Below, one piece after another: positions 37,655 through 47,578 of a stretch of DNA of 64,000 nt. Position 1 is the first letter of the stretch; each line of letters begins with the position of its first letter. The translations under genes and the position numbers were made by a program. The notes below the pieces were generated by a model. The model was not told the origin of the DNA. It worked only from the letters and a program-made list of their open reading frames with translations, and made no database searches. Location: positions 1,488,001 to 1,552,000 of the forward strand of contig AP025179.1 in assembly GCA_021654635.1 (NCBI GenBank). The letters run 5' to 3'. Source of the stretch: Mycobacterium kiyosense (GTDB lineage Bacteria > Actinomycetota > Actinomycetes > Mycobacteriales > Mycobacteriaceae).

Positions 37655-38604
37655 TGGGGCGAGTCGACAAGCCCACCGCGCGTGTCATCGCGGTGATCGC
37701 CCTGCTGATTCTGGTGGCCGCGGCCCTGCGCGGCTACCTGCCGGCCCACCACGGATCGCGCTTGAGAGAATCGGGCGGCAGCCCGGCCGCGCTGATGATC
37801 CTCGCCGCGGCCCTCGCTGCCACTCTGGCTCTGTTGGCGTTCTCGATCATTGTCCGACTGCGAGATCCGCGCGCGGTGGCGTCCAGCGCCGGTGCGCTGC
37901 CGGAAATGCTGGGCGGCGGCGCCGGTCGGCCGAGTTGGCGCGTGATCGTGATTGCGGTCGGGGTGGTAGTGGCCTGGCTGGTGATCGCGCTGCTGCTGTC
38001 CCGATCATTCACCCCGCCCGATATCGCGCTCGACGCACCGCAACCCGACACCAATGCCACCCCGCCCGGAGCGGGCAACGCGCAGCCGCCTCGCCCGCCG
38101 GCCCCACGCCAGAACACCGGCGACATCCTCGGCGTCCTGCTCGTCACAGCTCCGCTGTTGCTAATGATGTTCGTCGGCGGGATCTTTGCCGCCCGACGCC
38201 GTACACCCGTCGCGACAACGCCACCAGCCCCCGACCGCGACATCCCACAGTCGCCCGAAGCCGCCGCCGAATCGCTTGCGCGTGCAGCCGAAGTCGGGTT
38301 GGCCGAGATGGCCGATCTCAGCCGCGACCCTCGCGCTGCCATCATCGCGTGTTACGCGGCGATGGAACGTGAGCTGGCCAACGTGCCCGGCGCGGCCCCA
38401 CAGGACTTCGACACTCCCACCGAAGTGCTGGCCCGTGCCGTCAAACACCAAGCACTGCAAGCTGATAACGCCATCCAGTTGGTGAGCCTGTTCGAGGAGG
38501 CGCGGTTCAGTCCGCACGTCATGGGTGAGGAGCACCGCGAAACGGCGGTACATGTGCTCGAGCTGGTTCTTGCCGAAATAGCGCCGCGATCGGCCATGCG
38601 ATGA
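37654..38604 (+). CDS. DUF4129 membrane protein (Rv3166c-like), first gene of the moxR3 operon
   Basis: 316 residues. Hydrophobic segments lie at about 12-30, 46-66, 97-117 and 155-175, with a Pro-rich outer loop (125-150). The cytosolic C-terminal DUF4129-like region contains DPRAAIIACYAAMERELANV and FDTPTEVLARAV, then LFEEARFSPH. Such proteins accompany MoxR ATPases and DUF58 proteins and are thought to act in cell-envelope assembly or maturation. ATGA overlap with the next gene. Position corresponds to Rv3166c. Confidence 0.8.
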   Translation: MGRVDKPTARVIAVIALLILVAAALRGYLPAHHGSRLRESGGSPAALMILAAALAATLALLAFSIIVRLRDPRAVASSAGALPEMLGGGAGRPSWRVIVIAVGVVVAWLVIALLLSRSFTPPDIALDAPQPDTNATPPGAGNAQPPRPPAPRQNTGDILGVLLVTAPLLLMMFVGGIFAARRRTPVATTPPAPDRDIPQSPEAAAESLARAAEVGLAEMADLSRDPRAAIIACYAAMERELANVPGAAPQDFDTPTEVLARAVKHQALQADNAIQLVSLFEEARFSPHVMGEEHRETAVHVLELVLAEIAPRSAMR

Positions 38605-39086
38605 GGAAGCTTGTTGCGCTTGGCGTTTTGCTCGTGGTCGGTATCGAGCTGCTGGCGCTGTTGATGCAGAACCGCACTCTGGTGCTCGCCGCGTCCGGTG
38701 TAGGTGTGGCTCTGGTGTTGCTCAACATTCGCAAACTGCTGGGGAGCCCCAACGATCCTCCGGACGACGAGAGTGCCGACGATTCGGGCGACGCTCTGCG
38801 TCGCTGGGTAGCCAGCACCGAGACCACGATCCACTGGTCGGAGTCCACTCGCGCGGACTGGGACCGGCACCTGCGGCCAATGTTGGCCCGTCGTTTCGAA
38901 TTGGCGACCGGCCAACGGCGGGCCAAGGACCCGGCTGCTTATGCCGCAACCGGTGAGATGCTCTTCGGGCCGCAGTTGTGGGTATGGGTGAATCCCAACG
39001 ACATCGGGCATCCGGGTAACCGCCAGCACCCCGGGCCGGGCCGGGCGGCACTCGAGGAGATTCTGCGAAGGTTGGAGCAGGTATGA
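38601..39086 (+). CDS. Small membrane protein of the moxR3 operon (Rv3165c-like)
   Basis: 161 residues. Two hydrophobic segments at the N-terminus (about 4-22 and 28-44) are followed by an acidic linker (DDPPDDESADDSGD pattern) and a soluble domain with DWDRHLRPMLARRFEL and MLFGPQLWVW. The family function is unknown. It is stop-start coupled to the preceding gene (ATGA) and 13 nt before moxR3. Position corresponds to Rv3165c of M. tuberculosis. Confidence 0.75.
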   Translation: MRKLVALGVLLVVGIELLALLMQNRTLVLAASGVGVALVLLNIRKLLGSPNDPPDDESADDSGDALRRWVASTETTIHWSESTRADWDRHLRPMLARRFELATGQRRAKDPAAYAATGEMLFGPQLWVWVNPNDIGHPGNRQHPGPGRAALEEILRRLEQV

Positions 39087-39099
39087 ATGCGGAGCAGGC

Positions 39100-40087
39100 A
39101 TGAGTACGCCGGCCACCATGCCGGCGGGCCAGACCACTGCCAATTGCGAAGCGGTACTGTACGAGATCGAACGCCTCGTGGTGGGCAAACGTTCGGCGTT
39201 GACGCTGATCCTGACGGCGGTGCTGGCGCGGGGTCACGTGCTGATCGAAGATCTCCCCGGGCTCGGTAAGACGCTGATAGCAAGGTCTTTCGCCTCGGCA
39301 TTGGGCCTGGAATTCACCCGGGTGCAGTTCACCCCAGACCTGTTGCCGGCCGATCTGCTGGGCTCGACCATCTACGACATGCAATCCGGCCGGTTCGAGT
39401 TCCGTCGTGGACCGATCTTCACCAATCTGCTGCTGGCCGACGAGATCAACCGCACGCCTCCCAAGACGCAGGCCGCGCTGCTCGAGGCGATGGCCGAGGG
39501 GGCAGGTGAGTATCGACGGCCAAACTCACCGTTTGCCAACCCCTTTCATCGTGTTGGCCACTGACAACCCGATCGAGTACGAGGGCACCTATCCGTTGCC
39601 CGAGGCGCAGCTGGACCGATTCGCCATCCGCCTGGAACTGCGCTATCTGTCCGAACAGGACGAGACCGCGATGCTGCGCCGGCGGCTGGATCGCGGCTCG
39701 GCCGAACCGACGGTCAACCAGGTGGTCGATGCGCACGACCTGCTGGCCATGCGCGAATCGGTCGAGCACGTCACTGTTCACCAGGACGTGCTGCATTACG
39801 TGGTGTCGTTGGCCACCGCCACCCGGCACCATCCGCAGGTGGCCGTCGGGGCCAGCCCGCGAGCCGAACTCGACCTGGTGCAACTCGCCCGCGCCCGCGC
39901 CCTGTTGCTGGGCCGCGACTATGTGATTCCCGAGGATGTGAAGGCACTCGCGATCGCCGCGGTCGCACACCGCATCACGTTGCGACCAGAGATGTGGGTG
40001 CGCAAAATCCAGGGTGCCGATGTACTTGGAGAACTGTTGCGACGCTTGCCGGTTCCCCGTGCCCATGGCAGGCCGGCGCCCGGGTGA
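39100..40087 (+). CDS. moxR3: MoxR-type AAA+ ATPase (MoxR3-like), one frameshift
   Basis: Restored length about 328 residues. Walker A is EDLPGLGKTLIARS (about 50-63), Walker B LLLADEINRTPPKTQAALLEAM (DE near 115) and sensor I ATDNPIEYEGTYPLPEAQLDRF. The MoxR lid domain follows. The family acts as a chaperone or metal-insertase-like machine with VWA or DUF58 partners. The frame shifts in the G5 run 39498-39502; with four G it reads EAMAEGQVSIDGQTH, the expected MoxR text, so a base-calling error is likely. The stop overlaps the DUF58 gene by 4 nt (GTGA). Corresponds to Rv3164c. Confidence 0.88.
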
Positions 40088-41331
40088 GCGAAGCGGAGGT
40101 GCAGTTCCGCTGGCGCGCGGCACGATTGACGCTGGCGATCGCAACCTGCGCCGGAGTTGCGCTGGCCGCCGCGGTGATGGCCGGCCGCTGGCAGCTGATC
40201 GCATTCGCCGCCCCGTTGCTCGGGGTGTTGTGTTCGCTCGGTTGGCAACGGCCCGCCCCGGCGGTTCGCGTGCATGCCGAACCGGACCTGCAGCGCTGCT
40301 TCGAAGACGAGATATCGACGTTAAGAGTATGGGCGACAATCGATTCCGACGATGCCATGATCGAACTCACCGTCTCTGCGCCCGCTCCGATGCAACTCGA
40401 AGTGCAAGGCGGCGACGCGAAAGCGGTGACCGCGGTCGCCGATCGCTGGGGACGTTATCCCATCAGGGTCCGGGTCGACGTTCTCGCCCGCGGTGGGCTG
40501 CTGCAGGGTACCGGGACGGTCGACGCCGCTCACCTCATCGTCTTTCCCTTGACGCCACCGCAGTCCACTTCCATACCGCAGATCGACTTGCTCGACCGGT
40601 TGGGCGCCCACCTCACCCGCTACGTCGGTCCGGGCGTGGAATACGCCGACATTCGTCCCTACATTCCGGGTGACCAACTGCGCGCGGTGAACTGGCCGGT
40701 GAGCGCACGCCGCGGCCGGCTGCACGTGACCCAGCGACTCACCGATCGCGCCGCCGACGTCGTGGTGCTGATCGACAGGTATCAGCAGCCGGAGGGTCCG
40801 GCGACAGCGGCCACCGAACGCGTGGTGCGCGGCGCGGCGCAGGTGGTGCAGACCGCGCTGCGGCACGGCGACCGGGCCGGGATCGTCGCTCTGGGTGGCA
40901 ATCGCCCGCGCTGGCTGGGCGCCGACATCGGGCAGCGCCAGTTCTACCGGGTGCTCGACACGGTGCTGGAAGCCGGCGAGCAGGTCGACAACGCCACCGG
41001 CACGCTGGCGCCGCGCGCCGCCGTCCCGGCCGGTGCGATCGTCATTGCGTTCTCCACGTTGCTCGACACCGAATTCGCCTTGGCACTAATCGATTTGCGT
41101 AGGCGCGGTCACGTGGTGGTCGCCGTCGACGTCCTCGACACCGCTCCGTTCCAAGGTGAGCACGACCCGTTGCTGCTGCGGATGTGGACGCTGCAACGGT
41201 CCGCGATGTACCGGGATATGGCGACCGTCGGGGTCGACGTGCTGTCCTGGCCTGCCGACCGAGCGCTGGAACAGTCGATGGGAACGTTGCCCGATCGTCG
41301 CCGTGGTGGGCAGCTGCGTGGACGGCGCTGA
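40084..41331 (+). CDS. DUF58 (VWA-like) protein of the moxR3 operon (Rv3163c-like)
   Basis: 415 residues from the GTG overlapping the moxR3 stop. Two membrane segments lie near 15-32 and 34-50. The DUF58 core motif follows at about 195-225: GVEYADIRPYIPGDQLRAVNWPVSARRGRLHV. A VWA-like Rossmann region then starts DVVVLIDRYQQ, in which the MIDAS-type first Asp is kept (LID). DUF58 proteins are partners of MoxR ATPases. The protein faces the membrane interface; its substrate is unknown. Confidence 0.85.
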   Translation: MSEAEVQFRWRAARLTLAIATCAGVALAAAVMAGRWQLIAFAAPLLGVLCSLGWQRPAPAVRVHAEPDLQRCFEDEISTLRVWATIDSDDAMIELTVSAPAPMQLEVQGGDAKAVTAVADRWGRYPIRVRVDVLARGGLLQGTGTVDAAHLIVFPLTPPQSTSIPQIDLLDRLGAHLTRYVGPGVEYADIRPYIPGDQLRAVNWPVSARRGRLHVTQRLTDRAADVVVLIDRYQQPEGPATAATERVVRGAAQVVQTALRHGDRAGIVALGGNRPRWLGADIGQRQFYRVLDTVLEAGEQVDNATGTLAPRAAVPAGAIVIAFSTLLDTEFALALIDLRRRGHVVVAVDVLDTAPFQGEHDPLLLRMWTLQRSAMYRDMATVGVDVLSWPADRALEQSMGTLPDRRRGGQLRGRR

Positions 41332-41332
41332 G

Positions 41333-41749
41333 ATGCCGGCCCTCGCACGCAACGCACTGTCGACCGCGCCCGGACTGGCGATGGTCGGGTTGGCTGCGTT
41401 CGAGTCGCACGGGGCCGCCCTGGTGGTCGCGGCAGCGGCAGGGCTGATGGTGGGGCTGGGAACGGTGTACCGCTTCGCTGCGACTGGTGCGGTGCTGCTG
41501 ACGGTGCTGGTGATTGTGCTCTTTGACGTCTCGCACATCCTGGTCGCGCTGTCCGGACTTTGCGCGGCGGCGTACCTGGTGAGTCGACACGCAACGGCTT
41601 CCTGGCCGACGACCGTTGCCGCTGTGGGGTTTACGTTCGTCGGCCTGGTGGCGACGTCGTTTCCGCTGCAGGTGCCGTGGTTGCCGTTGGTGGCTCCACT
41701 GGCGGTCTTGGCGATCTACGTGGTGGCGACGCGGCCCTTTCTGAGTTGA
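41333..41749 (+). CDS. Integral membrane protein, last gene of the moxR3 operon (Rv3162c-like)
   Basis: 138 residues, nearly all hydrophobic, with about four or five membrane helices. The ATG at 41333 is 1 nt after the DUF58 stop; a GTG at 41318 would overlap it and is an equally possible start. No soluble domain or motif is seen. By position it matches Rv3162c. It closes the five-gene operon, after which the PPE genes begin. Confidence 0.7.
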   Translation: MPALARNALSTAPGLAMVGLAAFESHGAALVVAAAAGLMVGLGTVYRFAATGAVLLTVLVIVLFDVSHILVALSGLCAAAYLVSRHATASWPTTVAAVGFTFVGLVATSFPLQVPWLPLVAPLAVLAIYVVATRPFLS

Positions 41750-41875
41750 TCTGACTCAATTCGCACGCGGTTTCGCTGATTCCCCGGAAATGGCGAATCG
41801 CCGGCCCTAATATCTTGAGCGACAGGGTCTTGCCGTTACTGGGGGGCTGTGGTTCTCGGGGAAGGGGATGGCCCG

Positions 41876-44800
41876 GTGAGTTTCTTCGGACTGCCGCCGG
41901 AGATCAATTCGTTGCGGATGTTCGCCGGTGCGGGGTCCGCGCCGCTACTGCAGGCGGCCGCGGCCTGGAATGGTTTGGCCGAAGAATTGTCGACGGCAGC
42001 GCAGACGTTCGCGTCGGTGACCACCGGGCTCACCGGGCAGGCCTGGCAGGGTGCTGCCGCGACGGAGATGTCAGCCGCGGCGGCGCCCTACGCCGGCTGG
42101 CTTTCGGCTGCTGCGACGCGGGCGTTGGACGCCGCGGCGTCGGCGCAGGCTGTGGTCAGCGCGTTCGAGGCGGCCCAGGCGGCGGTCATCCATCCGGTGG
42201 CCGTCGCGGCGAACCGGAATGCGTTCGTGCAGTTGGTGGTTTCCAACCTGTTCGGGCAGAACGCACCGGCGATCGCGGCCGCGGAGAGTATCTACGAGCA
42301 GTTCTGGGCCGCGGATGTGGCCGCGCTGGTGGGCTATCACGGCGGGGCGTCGGCGGCCGTCGCGGCGTTGCAGTCGTGGGGTTCGGCGCTGCAGAAGTTG
42401 CCGGTGCTGGGTCAGGTAGCTGCCGCGGCGGCGTCGAATGCTGCGGCCGTCATTCCCGACGTCAACACGGGGCTGGGCAATATCGGCTCATGGAACTTCG
42501 GTGGCGGCAATATCGGGGATTTCAACATCGGCAACGGCAACGCCGGCAACGTCAATTTCGGTAGCGGGAACACCGGCGCCACCAACTTCGGCTTCGGAAA
42601 TTACGGGAACAGCAACTTCGGCTTCGGCAACTATGGTTCGATCAACTTCGGGCTGGGGAACCTGGGCAACCTGAACCTAGGCCTGGGCAACGACGGCAGC
42701 GGCAATGTCGGTTTAGGCAACATCGGCAACGGCAACTTCGGGTTCGGCAACACCTCCCACCCGGTCAATTTCGCAAGTGGCACGAATTTCGGCAGCGGCA
42801 ACGCCGGCGCCTACAACCTGGGTAGCGGGAATCTCGGCTCCAACAACGTCGGTTTCGGCAACAAAGGGAACTTCAACTTCGGATTCGGTAACACCGGCAA
42901 CAACAACATCGGCTTCGGACTCACCGGCGACAATCAGTTCGGCATCGGCGCGCTGAATTCAGGAATCGGCAACTTCGGTTTCGGCAACTCGGGAAACAAC
43001 AACATCGGGTTCTTCAACTCCGGTGACGGCAACGTCGGTTTCTTCAACTCCGGCAATGGCAACTTCGGGTTCGCCAACGGCGGAGACACCAACACCGGGT
43101 TCTGGAACGGGGGCGTCACTAATACCGGCTTCGGCGACTCCGGCACACGGAATTTCGGCGTCGGCAACGCGGGTAATGCCAACGTGGGTTCGGGCAACGC
43201 CGGCACCTTCAACATGGGCTCGGGTAACGCGGGCCAGGACAACACCGGATTTTTCAACTCTGGTGACATCAACACGGGCTTCTCGAACGCGGGTTCGGTC
43301 AATACCGGCTTCGGCAACGCCGATGACACCAATACGGGCCTGCTCAACTCGGGCGACCTGAACACCGGCATCGGCAGTTCCACGACGCCCACCGGCGTCA
43401 CCTCCTCCGGGGTCGGGAACACCGGCACCGGAAGCTCCGGCTTCTACAACTCGGCAAACGACTCGTCCGGCTACCACAACTCCGACACGAATCTCGGGTT
43501 GGGCCAGATTTCGGGCCTCAACAACACCAACACCTATGCCGTTGGCTTCAATAACTCGGGCTTTACCAGCGTGGGGATCGGCAATACCGGCACCAACAGC
43601 GTCGGCTTCTGGAATTCCGGCTTTGCGTCCTCGGGCATCTCGAACTCCGGCGACTTCAGCTCAGGCGTCGGCAACTCGGGCGCTTACAGCGCCGGTTTCT
43701 TCAACCAGGGCGATCACCAGGCGGGCATCTTCGGTCCCGCCGCCAGGCCGGCGTTCCTGCTCGATCTCGGACCGCTGGCACCGATCGTCTCCGCGGTGTC
43801 TGCGCCGACGCCGGTGACCGTGCCCGACATCAACACCGGGTGGGGCAATCTCGGCTCCTGGAATCTGGGAGGGGGAAACCTCGGCGACTTGAACTTCGGC
43901 AGCGGCAACGCCGGGAACGCGAACATCGGCAGTGGCAATATCGGCAACCTGAACATCGGCAGCGGCAACCAGGGCTTCTTCAACCTGGGCAGCGGCAACG
44001 ACGGACATACCAATATCGGCAGCGGAAACGTCGGCACCCTGAACCTGGGTAGTGGCAACTTGGGCGACGGCAACTTCGGGTTGGGTAACAACGGCGGCGG
44101 AAACCTGGGCAACGGCAACCGCGGTTACTACAACTTCGGCAGCGGCAACCTCGGCTCATTCAACCTCGGCAGCGGCAACCTCGGCTCCAACAACGTCGGG
44201 TTCGGGAACAAGGGCATCGCGAATTTCGGATTCGGCAACTCCGGTAACAACAACGTCGGCTTCGGACTGACCGGCGACAACCAGTTCGGGATCGGTGCGC
44301 TGAACACCGGATCCGGCAACTTCGGGTTCGGCAACTCCGGCAACAACAACATCGGGTTCTTCAACTCCGGCAACGGCAATGTCGGGTTCTTCAACTCCGG
44401 CAACGGCAGCTTCGGCTTCGGTAACGCCGGCAGCACGAACACCGGTTTCTGGAACGCCGGCTCGCTGAACACCGGCATCGGTAACGCCGACTACGGTAAC
44501 TTCGGGGTCGGCAATTCGGGCACATTCAACATGGGCATCGGCAACGCCGGGCAAGGGAATGTGGGATTCGGCAATACCGGTTCGTCGAACACCGGAAACT
44601 TCAACGCAGGAAACGTCAATACCGGTGACTTCAACTCCGGCTACTTCAACACCGGGTACGCGAACGCGGGTTTCAGCAACACCGGCCTGCTGAACTCCGG
44701 AGGCCTGAACACCGGTATCGGTAGCTCCACCACCCCGGTAGGGGTGACGTGGTCGGGCTTCGGCAACAACGGATTTGGCAGCTCGGGTTTCTTCAACACC

Positions 44801-45082
44801 GGTGATCACGCCTCCGGCTTCCAGAACATCATCACCGGTGCGGGCCTGTACACGTCCGGGTTCCACAACGTGGGGCCGTCGAACGTCGGTGTCAACAACG
44901 CCGGAAACTTCAATGTCGGCTGGTTCAACACCGGTTTCAGCTCCGTCGGCATCGAGAACTCCGGAACTGTCAGTACCGGAATCGGAAATGCGGGCAACCA
45001 GAGCAGCGGCTTGTCGAACTGGGGCAATGGCAGTGCGGGCGCGTACAACCGCAGCGACAACGTGGCGGGCATCTCCCGCTGA
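41876..45082 (+). CDS. PPE family protein, PPE-MPTR subgroup, with a doubled repeat array
   Basis: 1,068 residues from the GTG at 41876 ([16 protein letters not shown] at 7-9). The PPE helical domain covers about 1-175, with the WxG motif in GQAWQG. MPTR pentapeptides of the NxGxGNxG type follow in two arrays: about 192-620 and 650-1060. A non-repeat linker ([20 protein letters not shown]) lies between them. The first array ends [14 protein letters not shown], like the C-terminus of a complete MPTR protein, and the second restarts with [24 protein letters not shown] proteins are exported by ESX-5 and are surface-located; a PE partner is not adjacent. The neighbour downstream is a paralogue. 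Confidence 0.9.
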   Translation: MSFFGLPPEINSLRMFAGAGSAPLLQAAAAWNGLAEELSTAAQTFASVTTGLTGQAWQGAAATEMSAAAAPYAGWLSAAATRALDAAASAQAVVSAFEAAQAAVIHPVAVAANRNAFVQLVVSNLFGQNAPAIAAAESIYEQFWAADVAALVGYHGGASAAVAALQSWGSALQKLPVLGQVAAAAASNAAAVIPDVNTGLGNIGSWNFGGGNIGDFNIGNGNAGNVNFGSGNTGATNFGFGNYGNSNFGFGNYGSINFGLGNLGNLNLGLGNDGSGNVGLGNIGNGNFGFGNTSHPVNFASGTNFGSGNAGAYNLGSGNLGSNNVGFGNKGNFNFGFGNTGNNNIGFGLTGDNQFGIGALNSGIGNFGFGNSGNNNIGFFNSGDGNVGFFNSGNGNFGFANGGDTNTGFWNGGVTNTGFGDSGTRNFGVGNAGNANVGSGNAGTFNMGSGNAGQDNTGFFNSGDINTGFSNAGSVNTGFGNADDTNTGLLNSGDLNTGIGSSTTPTGVTSSGVGNTGTGSSGFYNSANDSSGYHNSDTNLGLGQISGLNNTNTYAVGFNNSGFTSVGIGNTGTNSVGFWNSGFASSGISNSGDFSSGVGNSGAYSAGFFNQGDHQAGIFGPAARPAFLLDLGPLAPIVSAVSAPTPVTVPDINTGWGNLGSWNLGGGNLGDLNFGSGNAGNANIGSGNIGNLNIGSGNQGFFNLGSGNDGHTNIGSGNVGTLNLGSGNLGDGNFGLGNNGGGNLGNGNRGYYNFGSGNLGSFNLGSGNLGSNNVGFGNKGIANFGFGNSGNNNVGFGLTGDNQFGIGALNTGSGNFGFGNSGNNNIGFFNSGNGNVGFFNSGNGSFGFGNAGSTNTGFWNAGSLNTGIGNADYGNFGVGNSGTFNMGIGNAGQGNVGFGNTGSSNTGNFNAGNVNTGDFNSGYFNTGYANAGFSNTGLLNSGGLNTGIGSSTTPVGVTWSGFGNNGFGSSGFFNTGDHASGFQNIITGAGLYTSGFHNVGPSNVGVNNAGNFNVGWFNTGFSSVGIENSGTVSTGIGNAGNQSSGLSNWGNGSAGAYNRSDNVAGISR
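42451..43734 (+). repeat. First MPTR repeat array of the upstream PPE gene
   Basis: Tandem degenerate 15-bp units encode NxGxG pentapeptides. The block starts with text encoding [15 protein letters not shown] and ends with [14 protein letters not shown]. It is similar along its length to the second block that starts about 1.37 kb later. Confidence 0.75.
43825..45060 (+). repeat. Second MPTR repeat array of the upstream PPE gene
   Basis: This block restarts with [17 protein letters not shown] and repeats the landmark order of the first block: the [10 protein letters not shown] unit, then [15 protein letters not shown], then a [12 protein letters not shown] unit. That ordered similarity points to duplication or fusion of a whole array and not independent unit growth. 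Confidence 0.7.
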
Positions 45083-45317
45083 CGCGGCGGGTGCCACCGC
45101 ACACCGGCGACACGCCGGCCGCGATGACTAAGTAGGTGCGCCGACAACGTTTTCCATGACCGTCGCGCGTAAACCTGTGGATCTGCTGAGCGCCAGAAAA
45201 AGCCTGTCAATCGACCTACCCGAGAATCGGCATTCCATTAGAGTTCGGTGTGCAGGTCGTGTGGCTCGGGAGCTGCTCACGGGAGGCGGCGTCATCCGGC
45301 TTGGAGGGAGCACAGCC

Positions 45318-47564
45318 ATGAGCTTTTTCGGATTGCCGCCGGAAATCAATTCACTGCAGATGTTCACCGGTGCGGGTTCCGAGCCGATGCTCGCGGCCGC
45401 GACCGCCTGGTCGGGTTTGGCCGACGAATTGGCAACGGCTGCAGAGTCGTTCGCGGGTGTCACGTCGGGGTTGACCGGTCAGGCTTGGCAGGGACCCGCA
45501 GCGGCGGCCATGACGGCCGCGGCCGCACCCTACACAAGCTGGCTGAGTTCGGCCGCCGCCCACGCCGCCGGTGCGGCAGCATCGGCCAACGCGGTGGTGA
45601 GTGCGTTCGAGTCCGCCCAAGCCGCCACCATCCATCCTCTCGCGGTGGCGGCCAACCGAAATGCGTTCGTGCAGTTGGTTGTATCGAATCTGTTCGGGCA
45701 GAATGCGCCCGCGATCGCGGCCGCCGAGAGCATCTACGAAGAGTTCTGGGCCGCCGATGTGGCGGCGCTGGTCGGCTACCACGGTGAGGCATCGGCGGCC
45801 GCTTCCGCCTTGGTGCCTTGGTTCAATGCCCTCGAGAGCCTGCCGAATCAGCTCGCCGGCGCGGCCACGGCCGCCATCCCCGCCAGCAACACCGGAATCG
45901 GCAACATCGGCTCATGGAACCTGGGCATCGGCAACATCGGCAACCTGAACCTCGGAAACGGCAACACCGGTGACGTGAACCTCGGTGCCGGCAACACCGG
46001 CAGCTACAACTTCGGCAGCGGCAACCTCGGCAACCTCAACCTGGGTCTGGGCAACTACGGCACCCAGAACTTCGGTCTAGGCAACTTCGGCAGCAGCAAC
46101 ATCGGTTTCGGCAACGGAAGCAGCTATTACAGCATCGACGTCAAGGCCATCGGGAACGTCGGCTTCGGCAATCTGGGCAACTACAACTTCGGCATCGGGA
46201 ACGCCGGCAACTCCAACTTCGGCCTGGGTAACCTCGGCAACAGCAATCTCGGGTTCGGCAACCTGGGCAACAACAACTTCGGCTTCGGAAACCTCGGCAG
46301 CAACGACATCGGGATCGGCCTCAACGGCAGCAATCAGATCGGCATCGGCGGGCTGAACTCGCTCACCAGCGGATGGAACCTCGGGTTCGGCAACAACGGC
46401 ACCGGTAACTTCGGCTTCGGCAACGCCGGCAACTACAACGTCGGTTTCGGCAACACCGGCAACAACGACTTCGGCATCGGGCTGACCGGCAACAACCAGT
46501 TCGGGTTCGGCGGGCTGAACTCGGGCAGCGGCAATGTCGGCTTCGGAAACTCGGGCAGCAACAACGTCGGCTTCTTCAACACCGGTAGCGGAAACGTCGG
46601 AATCTTCAACTCCGGCAACGGAAGCTGGGGCATCTTCAACTCGGGCAGCATCGACACCGGCATCGGTAACACCGGCATGCTGGACACCGGACTGTGGAAT
46701 GCGGGTACCACCAACTCCGGGTCGTTCAACGCCGGCTCAATCAACATGGGCTTGGGCAACGCTGGCGCCAACAACATGGGGCTGATGAACCCGGGCACCT
46801 ACAATCTCGGCATCCTCAACGCCGGCACGCTGAACGTCGGTTTGGTGAACGCCGGTATCGGCGATATGGGCAGCTTCAACTCGGGCGTGGACAACTGGGG
46901 CTTCGCCAACGCCGGCGGATTCAACCTGGGCGCCTTCAACTCCGGTGGTCCCGAGGTGCGGGACGCCAGCGGATACTCGCTGGGCTATGGCAACGTCGGA
47001 TTCGCCAACACCGGCGCGACGAACACCGGCTTCGGCAACTCGGGCAACACCAACACCGGCTTCTGGAACTCCGGCAACCTGGTCACGGGCCTGGGCAACG
47101 CGTTCAACGTCACCCCGGCGGGGGCGACGAGCTCGGGCTTCGGCAACACCGGCACCGGCGATTCCGGCTTCCTCAACTCCGGCAACGGCAACGCCGGCTA
47201 TGGGAACGCGGCCAACTACAGCATGGGCTTCATGAACTCCCAAGGCCAATCACAGGTGGGCTTTTACAACTCGGGCGCGGGCAGCAATGTGGGAGCCTGG
47301 AACTCGGGTAACGGTGGCAACGTCGGCTTCAACAACTCCGGCGCCGGCGACAACATCGGCTTCTTCAACTCGAACACCGACTCCGGCAATCCCGACGTCG
47401 GCTTCACCAATTCGGGTAACGGCAGCGCCGGGATCTCCAACTCCGGGACCGCCAACGCGGGTGTGCACAACACCGGGACGGGCAGCTCGGGGATCAGGAA
47501 TTCGGGTACCAACAGCAGCGGTGGTTTCAACCAGGGCGACGGACAGTCAGGGTTCTTCCGCTAA
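45318..47564 (+). CDS. PPE family protein, PPE-MPTR subgroup (PPE53 position)
   Basis: 748 residues from the ATG at 45318 ([19 protein letters not shown] at 7-9), preceded by GGAGGGAG. A longer in-frame extension to 45156 is not typical of PPE proteins. The PPE domain is about 1-175 and contains [12 protein letters not shown] and [21 protein letters not shown] single MPTR array follows to the end ([14 protein letters not shown]). It is convergent with nuoN, 14 bp apart, as PPE53 is in M. tuberculosis. Its PPE domain is closely similar to that of the gene upstream, so the pair arose by tandem duplication. Confidence 0.9.
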   Translation: MSFFGLPPEINSLQMFTGAGSEPMLAAATAWSGLADELATAAESFAGVTSGLTGQAWQGPAAAAMTAAAAPYTSWLSSAAAHAAGAAASANAVVSAFESAQAATIHPLAVAANRNAFVQLVVSNLFGQNAPAIAAAESIYEEFWAADVAALVGYHGEASAAASALVPWFNALESLPNQLAGAATAAIPASNTGIGNIGSWNLGIGNIGNLNLGNGNTGDVNLGAGNTGSYNFGSGNLGNLNLGLGNYGTQNFGLGNFGSSNIGFGNGSSYYSIDVKAIGNVGFGNLGNYNFGIGNAGNSNFGLGNLGNSNLGFGNLGNNNFGFGNLGSNDIGIGLNGSNQIGIGGLNSLTSGWNLGFGNNGTGNFGFGNAGNYNVGFGNTGNNDFGIGLTGNNQFGFGGLNSGSGNVGFGNSGSNNVGFFNTGSGNVGIFNSGNGSWGIFNSGSIDTGIGNTGMLDTGLWNAGTTNSGSFNAGSINMGLGNAGANNMGLMNPGTYNLGILNAGTLNVGLVNAGIGDMGSFNSGVDNWGFANAGGFNLGAFNSGGPEVRDASGYSLGYGNVGFANTGATNTGFGNSGNTNTGFWNSGNLVTGLGNAFNVTPAGATSSGFGNTGTGDSGFLNSGNGNAGYGNAANYSMGFMNSQGQSQVGFYNSGAGSNVGAWNSGNGGNVGFNNSGAGDNIGFFNSNTDSGNPDVGFTNSGNGSAGISNSGTANAGVHNTGTGSSGIRNSGTNSSGGFNQGDGQSGFFR

Positions 47565-47578
47565 CCGGGCCCGCCGGG

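Noticed and set aside
42934..43428. Proline/leucine-rich open frames antisense to the PPE genes (also 43714-44118, 44128-44478, 46433-46798)
   Set aside because: They are the complement of the MPTR repeat units, which lack stops on the other strand, and have no start context or family.
42451..47530. Regular repeats that might suggest a CRISPR array
   Set aside because: The units are short, degenerate, in frame and encode NxGxG peptides; there are no constant repeats with unique spacers.
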